Source: Cichorium intybus (lineage: Eukaryota > Streptophyta > Magnoliopsida > Asterales > Asteraceae). From it: a stretch of DNA of 64,000 bases. A model generated the notes under the pieces. It was not told where the DNA came from. It made no database searches and saw only the letters and a list, made by a program, of their open reading frames with translations. The stretch is from the NCBI GenBank assembly GCA_023525715.1, contig CM042013.1:75561494-75625493 (forward strand), in the 5' to 3' direction. A program made the translations under genes and the position numbers. Shown in pieces: positions 40,463-51,721 of this stretch (the first letter of the stretch is position 1; every line of letters starts with the position of its first letter).

Positions 40463-41485
40463 ATGCAAACATGGCGGAAAGCCTACGGTTCTCTCAAAGA
40501 TCAAACCAAAGTCGGATTAGTCGACGTCAACAGCGATTTCAAGGTCTTTAACTCTTTCCCCCTTTTTCTTCTCTATCGTTCAAACGTGTTTCGTCTCTCT
40601 CTATCTATAAATAGGGTTTGATTTTGTTAACTGATTTAGGATGTGGATGTTGCCATCGTTAAAGCTACCAATCATGTCGGCCGCCCACCCAAAGGGAGAC
40701 ACATCAGAAGTGAGTGATTTCATCTTCTATGTTATCATTCCCAATTCGTTATCACTTGTATAATTCGTGGCGAAAGGTTTAATTTGTTGGGCCTTTTTTG
40801 CAGAAATTTTGGCGTATACATTTGCTGTTCCTCCTCGAGCAGATGTGCAATACTGTTTACATGCCGTAGCAAGGAGATTGGCCAAAATCCGTAATTGGAC
40901 GGTACTACTGATTTTATTTTTCATTTAAACAATTTCAACTCTAATTATAGATTCAAAAACGAAGGTTTACTGTTACTATGCTTAAATAATCCATTATGTT
41001 ATTATTCATCAGTGAATTTCCTCGATAAATCATATTGTATGATTCGAATTTCAGCTTACAAACTGATAAAGATGCTATAGTAAACAAATCATTGGAAGTA
41101 CATTGGTATTTTCTAACAATTTTGTTTATAAACAGGTGGCAATAAAGACATTGATAGTAATCCATAGGACATTAAGGGAAGGTGATCTGACTTTCCGTGA
41201 AGAACTTGTGAATTTTCCACAAAGAGGGCGTGTCCTTCAATTAGGTAATTTCAAAGATGATTCAAACCCAACTGGTAATTTTTAGTTTTTTTTTTCTAAA
41301 ATTGTGATTAAATACTTTATTGTTTTTTTTTACAATTTTTAATATATATTTACAGGTTGGGATTGTTCTGCTTGGGTGCGTACATATGGACTTCTTTTGG
41401 AAGAAAGGCTTGAATGTTTTAGAGTTTTGAAATATGATATTGAAGCTGAAAAATACCAATACCTGTTCAAGGTCAAGATAATAAG
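40463..41485 (+). pseudogene. ANTH-domain clathrin assembly protein (AP180/CALM type), N-terminal exons only
   Basis: ANTH proteins bind phosphoinositides and clathrin during endocytosis. Exons with fitting phases: 40463-40543 (MQTWRKAYGSLKDQTKVGL); 40640-40709 (DVDVAIVKATNHV...GRHIRK); 40804-40901 (ILAYTFAVPPRADVQYCLHA); 41136-41274 (VAIKTLIVIHRTLREGDLTF, FPQRGRVLQLGNFKDD); 41356-41485 (WDCSAWVRTYGLLLEERLEC to KYDIEAEK). Splice sites are all GT-AG. After KYDIEAEK the frame appears shifted by one base before the last donor at 41486. No later exon follows although relatives are about 550-650 aa. The lysine of the KATNH lipid-binding motif is kept, but PPKDRH reads PPKGRH. Likely a truncated copy. 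Confidence 0.85.
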
Positions 41486-42336
41486 GTTTGACTTTTAATT
41501 TTGTTGTTGTTTATAGCAAGTCAAGTATGAATAATTTCAGTAAATGATAATCATATACTTGATTAAGTAATTTAGAATGTATAGATAAAGACTTCAAATA
41601 AAATGATCAATAGTACCTTATTTCAAGAAGTTTCATTTTCGTTCCATTCAAAATGAAAGTTAATTGCTTTTTCAGGCATTTCCATTTGGCCCTTTTAAAG
41701 TAACGTTCAATCAGAATGCTCAAAATATGGAAAGCTAAGCCATATCTATGTTGAGAAGTAAGATTCTGCTTAATGCTATATGCAAGAATTAGCAATTTAG
41801 TTTAATTTTTTTTGTGTATTTTAGCATCCTACTTTCGTTTAGTCGTCCCCCCTTGGAGACCATTTCCTTCTGTTACAACATTGTACTTTCACTTTTTCTC
41901 TATTTAAGCCATTATTATACTTTGAAAACTCTACCCAGTTATAGCATTGCACATTTTCAAGGGTTAAGCTAATTATTAAAGGTTAAACACAAGAGAAATG
42001 GTAATTTTCTAGGGTTTCCTCCGTGCTCCGCACGGGTTACCATTATTATACTCGCACTTCTCCTCAAACAGTTATATCATATGGTACCGTTGTGTAAGTT
42101 ACCCTTCACCTTGACTTCTTTAAACATAGGAGAAGGAAAACCCTAGAAAATTATCATTCAACCTAATTAGTCGATAGAGGAAAACGACAACCCAAGTATT
42201 TAAACCGATCGGTCCCAAATATTTTCTCCTTAAAAAGTCGCTTACATTTATACGAGAAACAAACGGACCTGTGCGGAGCACGTGGTCCCACTCGTTTAAA
42301 TTAAAACCCGAACAAACATTAACAATTCGTCAAGTA
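41486..42336. other. Intergenic, with a small foldback element near 41996-42150
   Basis: ATGGTAATTTTCTAGGGTTTCC near 41997 is inverted near 42128-42148 (AACCCTAGAAAATTATCATT), which suggests a foldback element of about 155 bp. Just inside its left arm is a 15-bp palindrome-like hairpin CCGTGCTCCGCACGG (42023-42037); a related GTGCGGAGCAC occurs near 42272. No gene found. Confidence 0.45.
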
Positions 42337-42511
42337 GATAATTTTGTTCATACCAAATATCTTATGGTCCAGTGGTATAGGCGTTTATCCGGCTTCTTTG
42401 AAGTCTTGAGTTTAAATTTTCTTATGGGATTAGGTGGAATATGTGAATTGGAAATTTATATTAGGAGTTGTAATTTAGCGGTTAAAAAAAAAAAAAGATA
42501 ATTTTGTTCAT
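42337..42511 (+). mobile_element. tRNA-derived SINE with perfect 15-bp target duplication
   Basis: The body 42352-42496 is 145 bp and ends in 13 A (42484-42496). GATAATTTTGTTCAT is repeated exactly at 42337-42351 and 42497-42511. Near the 5' end is a box-A-like TGGTCCAGTGG (42365-42375), and about 31 bp later a box-B-like TGAGTTTAAAT (42407-42417), as in tRNA-derived SINEs with an internal Pol III promoter. A related stretch at 61459-61513 has the same flanks without the SINE, an empty-site paralogue. Confidence 0.85.
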
Positions 42512-42606
42512 TAAATTGGGCAGACAGAATTGAATATGCTCATGTGATAGGGTGGAAAGATACTAAAAAAAAACCCAAATGAACTTGAGACGGAAGGGTG
42601 TGAACG

Positions 42607-42775
42607 TTTTAATCATATTATATAGTAACGACATTTATTAAAAACTAAAGTCAACTTGTCAAATACCCTTAAAATACGGTGTGATCGATCGTTTTAATCA
42701 TATTATATAGTAACGAAATATATTAAAAGTTAAAGTCAACTTGTCAAATACCCTTAAAATACATTACCCAACAAC
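42607..42775. repeat. Tandem duplication of an 83-bp unit
   Basis: CGTTTTAATCATATTATATAG...CAAATACCCTTAAAATAC occurs twice, the second copy starting near 42691, with a few substitutions. It lies just upstream of the kinase gene. Confidence 0.85.
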
Positions 42776-42942
42776 TTGTATGATAGTTTAAAATAAATTG
42801 GATGATAATTATCGATGACTTAAATTTTTTTTAAGCCATGCATAAATGAGGTGGGCCATCTAAGCAAACTTCATTCTGTATTTATTCACAGGCAATTTGG
42901 TGTTTCTACATAAACCATAAATCATCACAAATATCAAACACA

Positions 42943-45464
42943 ATGTCTTCTTCAGATGTAAACCTTGAAAATTATCTAATTCCGCTGAAGGAGATCACCC
43001 TTGCAACCAAAAACTTCAGCCCGGAAAGATGTATCGGAGAAGGTGGATTCGGCAAGGTTTACAGAGGAGAGCTTTCTGAACGGTGGCAACACCGCACAGC
43101 TGCAATCAAACGCCTAGCTCAGGATAGTTACCAAGGAGAGGACGAGTTCCGTAACGAGCTTCAGATGATTTTAAAATTCAACCATGAAAACATCATCTCT
43201 TGTATTGGCTACTGTGATGAAGGCCAAGAGATGATCATAGTGTATGAGTACGCTACAAATGGAAGCCTCGATTACCATCTCCAGCACACAAATAAGATGT
43301 GCAACATAACATGGAGACAACGCCTCAAAATTTGTTTAGGGGCAGCAAGAGGACTCCATTACCTTCACTGGGGTCTTGGGGAGCACACGAGAGTGATACA
43401 TAGAGACTTCAAGAGTGCTAACATATTGTTAGACGAAAATTTGGTCGCAAAAGTATGTGATTTTGGCCTGTCAAAATGGGGTCAAAAGAATCAGCCAGTT
43501 ACCTATCTCAATACAAAGGTTGCAGGTACCGATTTTTACATGGATCCCACTTACCATGAAAGCCGCATCCTCCGAAAAGAATCAGACATCTACTCATTTG
43601 GCGTGGTACTATTCGAAATGTTGAGTGGGATGCTGGTTTACACTCAAAGGAGTATCGGGGGTGATAAGGCCGGGTTTCTAATGAATTTGGTCCGACAATA
43701 TGATCACGAAAAAGTACATGAGTTAAGTGATCCCCATATCAAACATCAAATTAGTAGTCGTTCTTTCGATGCGATTCAAAAAATCGCATATCAATGCATC
43801 AGCTTAAATTTTAAGGAGCGCCCTAGTATGGCCACGGTCATTGGGGTGATTGAACATGCATTGGATATTCAAGTAAGTCTTCACATTTACTTATATGTCT
43901 GTTTTTACATTTACTTACTTTGAAAGAAATCTAGTTTTAAATGCAAGAAGGAAAAAATTAGGATGATCTTAAAAACCCCCTCTATGTGTATGGTATGTGT
44001 GTTGTGTGAATTGACCTTCGGACACATATGTCACAGCATGGAGAATTTTTTAACCAATACCAAAAAATTATTATGGATGATACATCCCATGATGAAGACC
44101 TAATGATTTCGCAATGAGTAGCGTTTACTTTTAATTAAAAAAAACGTCTGACCGGTACAAAAAGTTCCCAATCTAGCAACAGATAGTTTTTGTTAAAGAT
44201 TATTACGAACAATGATTTGTCTGTGATATGAAACCTTCCGTGCCTACCTGTTGTTTCCTTAGGTTAAGTGGCCATGTCGCCCTTGTTATATCTCTTGGAT
44301 CGATCGTTAGGTTTATGCCATCTTGTATGCTCTTCTGCTTAAATGGTTTGATTTGTAGTCGGTGTGGTAAGAATACTCCGTGTGTCTCCTTCTCTTCCTT
44401 TTTCTCTGTTTAGAAAATGATTCCTTCAAATCAATTCAAGAACATGAAATTGAAGGAACAGAAACGTTGACGATGAAGGGCTCGTTGTAAGACCAAGTTC
44501 CTTTTTAAAAACAATTTCGATTTTGGTTTACACTCAAAGAAGTATCAGGGGGGGTTTCTAATGAATTTGGTCCGACAATATGATCACGAGAAAGCACATG
44601 AGTTAAGTGATCCCCATATCAAACATCAAAATAGTAGTCGTTTTTTCGATGCGATTCAAAAAATTGCATATGTGTGCATCAACTTAAATATAAAGGAGCG
44701 CCCTAGTATAGCCATGGTCATTGGGGTGATTGAACATGCATTGGATATTCAAGTAAGTCTTCACATTTACTTATATGGAAGTGATCCGTACACAACAGTT
44801 TTTAATCATTTCGTGATGAGTAACGATTATATCTGACCAAGTACAAAAAATTTCCCAATCATCAACTGTCAATGTCCGTAGGTAATTCATCGAAATGGAT
44901 TTTTCAGACGGATTAGCAAGAGAGAAATTTTGTTGAAAATTATTATACTAACAATAATTTATGTCACTGATGACTTTTGGTAGTAGCGGACAACTTTGGT
45001 CCATTGCAGTTTTATTCAATAAGTAAAAGCTCATTTCGGTTTAATTGCTATTACTTTGTAGTTTGTACCACCAAAATTTCTTTTTCTAAAGATCAAGTAG
45101 GAAATCACGATACAGTAGGAACCAAAAAAAATTGTAAATGGCAAGAACGTTAAACGTCTTTCCTTCGACGTGATGCAATCACGTGCAACGCACGTCCACG
45201 GAACGTAATCTGGATCGGATGATACGATCTTATGTAACGCATGTTTGTCCAACGTAAATTAAGTGAGGTTTTTTTTTTGTATTTTTTTCTTATTTATTTA
45301 TTTATTTATTTTAAAAAAACTATATTTTCCTATTATACACAGTTTTAGCATTTTTATTTTTTATTTTTTTAAATATTTATTAATTTATTAATTTATTTGT
45401 TATTATTATTTAGTTATTTTTTTATATACTACAGTACCCGATTTTGATTTTTTAATATGTTTTC

Positions 45465-45542
<78 letters not shown>

Positions 45543-46178
45543 TAATTTGTAAATGTTTTTTAATCTTATTTTTAATGTTTTTCTTTGTATTTTTAATGTA
45601 ATCTTTTTGAATCATGATATTTTTAATCATAATGTTTTGGATCAAGTAATTATGGATCATAATATTTTAGATCATACAATTTTGGATGATAGTTTTTTTG
45701 CATCTTATCATTTTTATCTTATAATATTTTAAATCATATGATTTTGAATCATATAATTTAATATCATAACATGACAATCTTTCGTTTTGTAACATTTATA
45801 AATTATTAATTTTCAGATCATAATATTTTGAATTATTCATAACATTTGCTTCATAAAATTAAGATACATTTTTGGATCATTTTAAATTTTGAATCATAAT
45901 AAGTTGGATTTATTATAGTTTTGGAATATAATAAGTTTTCATTCATAAAAAGTTTGGTTCATAATAGTTTGAATCATAAAACATATTTTAGTTCTTAATA
46001 TTTTTTCGGATCATAGATATTTTTGACTAACTTGAAAAAAATACTTAAAAATAAGAAAATTAACACTTAGAAAACCTATTTTCAAAATTTTATTTTACAA
46101 ACTTACTAATACAATGTCTAGAATGTTCCCTTAAATTTTCATAATTTTTTAAATTTTTTATATATTTTGATTTTTTAA

Positions 46179-46270
<92 letters not shown>

Positions 46271-46289
46271 CATATACATATATATATAC

Positions 46290-46368
<79 letters not shown>

Positions 46369-48386
46369 TCAAAATGTGGACGTGCTGCTCGAGTCATTTC
46401 GGTATACACACAGTTAGAGTTCTAGAAATTGTCAAGAGATATGCAAATAGAAGCTGCTGAGAATGTATTAAATGACAGAAATGAATCAAAGATAATGTAT
46501 TTTAAATAATTAGGTTCCTAATTTCTTGCTTCACTTATATATTATTAGAATTAAATACATTAAATACATTCAATTCAAACAATTTTTTTTAGGAATTCAA
46601 AATTACCAGAAAATGACATGTGGTCAAATGAATGTGGTGGTGACATGTGGCTTTGAGTTACTTATTTATTAGGATAGGATATATATATATATATATATAT
46701 ACCTCGTAAAATAGGTCAAGTTTCTCCCTTCCTGTTCAATAATATTTGTTTGAAGGTGCTTAAATGGATGGCTTTGCGTTCTCCCCTTGCTGTTAGCTTT
46801 ATGTCATCTCTTATGTTCTTCTGCTGAAATGGTTTTATTTGTAGTCGGTGTGGTAAGACTCCTCATTGTGTCTCCTTCTCTTCCTTCTTCTCTCTTTAGA
46901 AAATGATTACTTCAAACCGACACAAGAACATGAAATTGAAGGAAAATAAAGGTTGATGATGAAGAGCTCATTCAAAGACGAAGTTCCTTTTTGAAAACAA
47001 TTTCAATTTTAGTGTAGATGGATTTACGTTGTGTTCTTTGATATCATTTGAGATTTTTCTATTTTCATTAAGTTCATGTCGCTTTTTTAAGTTAACACAT
47101 TAATATCAAGAATTCTTACTATATTTTGACACAAAATTTATCCAAATTAGGGCTTTGCTGAATCAGAATTTCTCGGATCTACAAACATGATCGTCGGGGA
47201 TTTTCTCAATCTTTATCCTTCAGAACTGAAATTTCGATGTAAGTTTGTACTATTTATTTTCTGTTACTAGAGTTCTTTTGCTGTAACTTTAAACTTTTTT
47301 TACTTTTGACTTGTATAATATACTAGTAAGTTCTGAGGAGTGTGCTATGTGTTTTAGTTTGATCATTTTACATGGGATTTCATGCTAACTTAATAGAAAT
47401 GTATTTTTAGAGTTGCTTATTGGTTCGTTTTTGCGTGTATGATTAAGCGTCTAATAACATGGTTTATCAAAAAGTGTTAAATTCCAATTCTAGAGGACTT
47501 CATATATGAAGCTATGAACAAGTTTACATATTTGGTGCGATAAAAATATATTTCTCTTATGATTAATAATATGAAAAGGTTGTGGAAGCTTAAATGAAGT
47601 TTTACAAATCATTAGTTTTCTTGTGAATTCGGTAGTTTTTTGGTATAATCATGAAGACGAATTAACCAAATAATTGAGTTTTTGGTGTTTGCATTGTTGT
47701 ATTACACATACTTTTATCTATGTTCTTTGAATGTATGTATCATCCTCTTTTCTAGGAATTTATAAGTATGGATTCATTTATGTAGTTGAACCAATGAAGC
47801 AGAGCTCATGCTCCTTTCAATTGACCAACAAGACCGAACAGTTTATTGCCTTCAAGGTACCTTATTTGTATATAAATTTCTTTAATGGTTGTTGACTTAT
47901 TGGTCTTTTATAAAGTTTGAGAAGCTTTTGATTTATGGTTGTAGGTTCTAACAAATTACCCTGAGGAATCCACTGTTAGACCAAACACTGGAATTATATT
48001 ACCAAGATCGGTTTGTAATGTCACAGGTATATGTCGTAGGTGATCAAAATTCTTATTCTCTACTTATCTAGCACAATAATAACATCTCTTTATATGCAAC
48101 TTGTGTAGTTAAAATACCGAAACAAAATAAGGCACCTCCTAACATGCAATGCAAATACAAGTATAGGGTGCGGGCTGTTATGGCACCTAATGGTGCAACT
48201 AAAGAGGACATAACTACAAGCATGGTGACTTATTTATACATGAACATTTGTTTATAATGAAACAATATGTTGTGGATCATGACTTGAAAACTATCCTTGT
48301 TTTTGCAGTTCCATAAGGAGGAGAACAAGCTTGTTCACGAGTTTAAATTGAGTAGTATTTACATTCCTATCCTAGAAGAATCTTGA
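42943..48386 (+). CDS. Predicted cytoplasmic kinase-VAP27 (MSP domain) fusion, six exons
   Basis: Exons: 42943-43872, 47151-47238, 47786-47856, 47945-48026, 48109-48224, 48309-48386; 1365 bases, 454 aa, all GT-AG with fitting phases. Residues 1-310 are a receptor-like cytoplasmic kinase: GEGGFGKVYRG, K56, H153-R154-D155 with K157 and N160, D173-F174-G175, GTDFYMDPTY, SDIYSFGVVLFEM. No signal peptide or membrane segment is seen. Exon 1 ends in phase 0 at CAA/GTAAGT; exon 2 opens in phase 0 (GFAESEFLGSTN) and reaches MIVGDFLNLYPSELKF. The MSP domain follows (SSCSFQLTNKTEQFIAFK, STVRPNTGIILP, PNMQCKYKYRVRAVMAP, DITTSMFHKEE). VAP27 proteins use this fold at ER contact sites, but the coiled coil and membrane anchor are absent here. 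AATAAA lies at 48495. The alternative is two genes, with kinase read-through ending at 43923 and a VAP start at 47187. Confidence 0.65.
44262..44524 (+). repeat. Intron segment S, copy 1
   Basis: This segment (GTAGTCGGTGTGGTAAGA, GTGTCTCCTTCTCTTCC, GAACATGAAATTGAAGGAA) recurs diverged at 46746-47020, just upstream of the first VAP exon. It marks a tandem duplication inside the first intron. Confidence 0.85.
44525..44752 (+). pseudogene. Duplicated kinase tail inside the intron
   Basis: Repeats 43634-43872 (from the segment encoding VYTQRSI to HALDIQ, with the same CAAGTAAGT donor). A short deletion near 44550 removes GGDKA-coding bases and changes the frame, and no acceptor precedes it. It reads MNLVRQYDHEKAHELSDPH and ends ERPSIAMVIGVIEHALDIQ. 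The kinase fold cannot be rebuilt from it. Confidence 0.85.
45471..46357. repeat. AT-rich intron block: two (TA)n arrays and degenerate ATCATA repeats
   Basis: (TA)n lies at 45471-45539 and 46182-46357, the latter with interspersed TACA and ending (CA)5. Between them (about 45600-46020) the motif TTTNGATCATAATATTTT recurs many times at irregular 20-30 bp steps, like a decayed minisatellite. It accounts for most of the extra length of the second intron unit. Confidence 0.75.
46746..47020 (+). repeat. Intron segment S, copy 2
   Basis: Diverged copy of 44262-44524, followed after 130 bp by the VAP exon acceptor at 47149-47150. Confidence 0.85.
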
Positions 48387-48917
48387 GAAGGTTCTTCCCA
48401 AAAGGAGAATATGGAAATTAGAATTTTTCGTGGCCTAATTTTTATAAGGATATTTTGGTCTTTTTCCTTCTCATTGAGATCAGTTTTTTGTAACAATAAA
48501 TTCGAGTGTTTATTGGACTCTATGAATGATAGGAAAAAAAAGATGATTTGGAGCTAGACGAAAAGCTCTCTTCATATCTGAACATTTATTTCTTTTGAAA
48601 AACATCTACTGATTCTATAATATGCTTATTTTTTGTAGAGTAAATAATTTTTGGTCCAATAAACTTGATATTTGCGACAATGGTACATTCTCATAGAAAA
48701 TTTCACTTCTAAACACCTAGATTCTTTCCTATACCGAAGTGCATCATCCTAAGACCTGTTTCTATTTATTAAACAATGTACTCTATCGGTTATTTCAAAA
48801 TTTAACCAACAACATAAAGTTGTTCATCAATCTTTTCTAATAAATTCAAACCTGAATTCATAAATCATGAAAGAGATTGAAACGCTTACTTGATCGGTTA
48901 CCGATCTTCACAGGGAT
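48387..48917. other. 3' flank of the fusion gene and spacer
   Basis: Contains the polyadenylation signal AATAAA at 48495-48500. On the minus strand a possible exon end TCAAGTAAGC lies near 48885-48895 (see findings). Nothing else recognised. Confidence 0.4.
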
Positions 48918-48922
48918 GTTAG

Positions 48923-49689
48923 TGAAGGGTTTTTCTAGCAAACAATGAACACAAAAACTCTTATGGTTCACATGCAACTCTAGAAAGATCTATGTTTTCT
49001 TCTATGAAGATAATAAACTAAAATCTAAAGGCCAACAATTAATTCTAAAGTTTAAATTAGAAGAACCAACCTTTGAATCTTGTTCTTGAAGCTAGCAGCA
49101 AAAGTATCCTGCCTCAGATGCAAGTCATACCCACAGCAATGGAGAAGACAGTCCAGCAGAGTAATCTTGGTAGAAGTTGGCGTGAATAATGGGGAGCCAG
49201 AGGGTTCATTTTATAGCCTCCTAGGGTTACACCTGAAACCCTAAGGAGCCTCCAAGTGGGCAAGCCTGTTGACCACTTGGACCAGATCCCTAAACCCTAA
49301 TTAGGGTTTTCGCCAACCCTAGAGAAACCTCCAAGGGTGGCGCCACTTTTGGCCCCTGGACTTCTCTTTGCCAGTTATTCAACTATTGAATAAATACAAA
49401 CTAGTCCTCACACTTTTAATTAATTAATTTAATCACTAAATTAAATCCAATTAATTCTAGATTAAATCTCAATTAATTATTATAGTTTCTAATTAATATA
49501 TTAACACTTAAATATATTAATAAACCATTTAATTAATTCTATTGATTTATTACACAATTAATAAATCAACCTTTTACTCTACTAAACTCTATCCTGACCT
49601 CCAGCTATGAGGGCAACCCAAATGGACTTTGCTTCAATTAACAAGATAAATATAGTTGTAAAGTCATGGCTTAGACACCTAATCCAATA
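48923..49689 (-). repeat. 3' LTR of the copia element
   Basis: Minus-strand ends are TATTGGATTAGG and AACCCTTCA; the first dinucleotide TG has become TA. It pairs with 55319-56085. Confidence 0.93.
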
Positions 49690-49702
49690 GTCTCCCACTT
49701 GG
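49690..49702 (-). other. Polypurine tract
   Basis: On the minus strand CCAAGTGGGAGAC abuts the 3' LTR, the standard copia plus-strand primer. Confidence 0.85.
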
Positions 49703-50756
49703 ATAAGTCTATGACTTTAATTTATCTTCTGATTAATAAACAACCTGCAGCTTCCTAGAAACTGCTGCCGAACTCTGACCTAGTCAGTTCCGTCCAAAGA
49801 TAAGTGATCATATGATCCTTCGTCCAACAAGATATTTTCAGACACGAGACATGGATTGAGATTAATCTCTGTCCGATACTCTGTTTCCCGATTTCCGATT
49901 CTGCTTATGACTTTCGAACTTCTAATTGAACACATCAATTTAGTCCAGGCTGGCCAGCACTTTAGTCAACTTCAAAATCATCGAGCGGCCTACAGATATC
50001 TGTTTCCCATCAGGGTCAAGGAACGAATAAGCTTTGACTCATATGGTTGTGTCTTTTACTTATCAAATCGTACACAACAATGCGTTTTATAACATCGAGT
50101 TACCGATGCGTTTTGCATCATCAATGCACAACCGACTCGTAAATTTCAACTCATATGTCTCCACTTCAAGATCATACGATATTATCGTCTCAACATTGCT
50201 CGTGATGTAATCCATGAAGCAATCTGTTGAGCGCGGGTTTATCCAATACTCAAATCTCTATTTCTAAGTACTCATGAACGTTGTAGCAGTCTTACTGCAA
50301 TGTCTAACTCCTTAGACAATCTACAAACCAATTCATGACAGTCTTCATTCATACTTACTCCCGAAAAGTATGAGCGATTGTGGACCTTTTGAATAATCAA
50401 ATTATTCGGGAAGTGAAACATGCAAAAACGAAACTTAAAATCTGACTGGTGGCAACTATTGTCTAATTACCAAGTCTCCACGAGGTAATCACCAACTCGG
50501 ATTTTACATAAACTATTATCGGTTTCTAGATTCCTTTTAAACTATTTAATTCGAGTTATGTATCTATGTCTACTTGACCTTTCACTCTTTCTGTGTATCC
50601 AAATGTTATACATTTATACACTTCATCCGATCGGATATCCTTCCGATGATATCTCAATTTGGTCATACCGTCATTCTCACTGACAACTCCATTCTATGTA
50701 CTGTGACTTTCCATGGTTCTCGGGATCTTTAGTCCACATGACTGCACCCTAAGATT

Positions 50757-50809
50757 ATTCCGAGGTGTTACGATGTGCCGGTGAGCCACACGCGCTCCAT
50801 CGGAATGCC
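50757..50809 (-). other. Conserved-loop hairpin, copy A
   Basis: Stem CGATG/CATCG (50771-50775 with 50798-50802) around a 22-base loop that reads TGCCGGT-GAG-CCACACGCGCTC on the plus strand. The loop is shared with copies B and C; the stem sequence is different. Confidence 0.55.
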
Positions 50810-51049
50810 AACGAAATTCTTTAACCATTAAGTCCTTATTTGAAAAACTTTTTTCAAATTGTTATCAACATTCACCCCTAATCATTTTCCAATGATTTCT
50901 CATGTATGTACAAAATCCATTAAGTATCCCTAGCCAGGTCATATCCTGAATCTGACTCAGTATGCTCTAAGCATTAAGTCATCAAGACATGTTCATGACA
51001 CTTCGGATCGATCCAAGAACCTTATGGAATCGGTCTAGTCCTATTCCAA

Positions 51050-51470
51050 ACCCTTTTGGAATCTTATGATTATTTATAATCCTTGTGTCACGACTTTTAA
51101 TAACCATATCCTTTCGGAGACTTTTTCTCATGCATCTGGAATCTTATCAAGATCATGCTTACTATGGCCAGGTCCATACTGATGACAACATCTATCTGAT
51201 ATATGTCAATGGATTATGTGAGTACGTTGCACCTTTCATACCTTTCATGCCAAATCATCACACTTTGCAATGACAGGAAACTGTTTCCTATAGTAATGCA
51301 TTCTTGAGTCTCATCAAGATCATTTTGGCAGAGTTTCGATCTATCTCATGGATGTTTACAACCACCTGAGTATGCCGTATCTCTATTAGGTCTTTCATAG
51401 TGATCCGTCTCTTAACACCAAGTCATTACACTTTGTAATGAAAAGAGACGTTTCCTAGAGCTTTTGACAC
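51050..51470. repeat. Diverged internal repeat of about 165 bp
   Basis: TCATCACACTTTGCAATGACAGGAAACTGTTTCC near 51257 recurs as TCATTACACTTTGTAATGAAAAGAGACGTTTCC near 51424. Each copy has its own short stem (CATTACA/TGTAATG in the second), and the upstream parts (TCTTATCAAGATCAT, TCTCATCAAGATCAT) repeat too. Non-coding part of the copia element. Confidence 0.7.
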
Positions 51471-51668
51471 GGTTATGGACTATTCACAAAATCCAGAGCT
51501 TTTGGCACATTTTGAGAATCCAAACCTTTCTGACATCTTAATGGATATCTTCCAGCCCCTTTTCAAAATCCAATCCTTTGGCATATTTTGAGAATCTGAA
51601 TATCCTTTCTTGCGAGATGCCCGCGGGGAAATCCCGGGCCCATGTACCTTTATAGTGGCATATTCTTT

Positions 51669-51721
51669 GTAAGTCCTCATTAGTGTGCCGGTGATCCACA
51701 CGCGCTCCACTAACGACTTAC
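51669..51721 (-). other. Conserved-loop hairpin, copy B
   Basis: Outer stem GTAAGTC/GACTTAC (51669-51675, 51715-51721), 4-base bulge CTCA, inner stem TTAGTG/CACTAA (51680-51685, 51708-51713), 22-base loop TGCCGGT-GAT-CCACACGCGCTC. Thirteen perfect base pairs. Confidence 0.75.

Noticed and set aside
42005..42040. Helitron 3' end suggested by the hairpin CCGTGCGGAGCACGG and CTAG on the minus strand
   Set aside because: CTAG is followed by A, not T, and an inverted arm near 42128 fits a small foldback element better.
47756..47785. Acceptor at 47754-47755 for the second VAP exon
   Set aside because: It would create a TGA at the junction; the acceptor at 47784-47785 keeps the frame and fits the VAP family.
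49856..50092. ORFs inside the non-coding part of the copia element (also 51852, 52387, 52765)
   Set aside because: Short, in both orientations, no pol motif; the sequence is better explained as repeated structured blocks.
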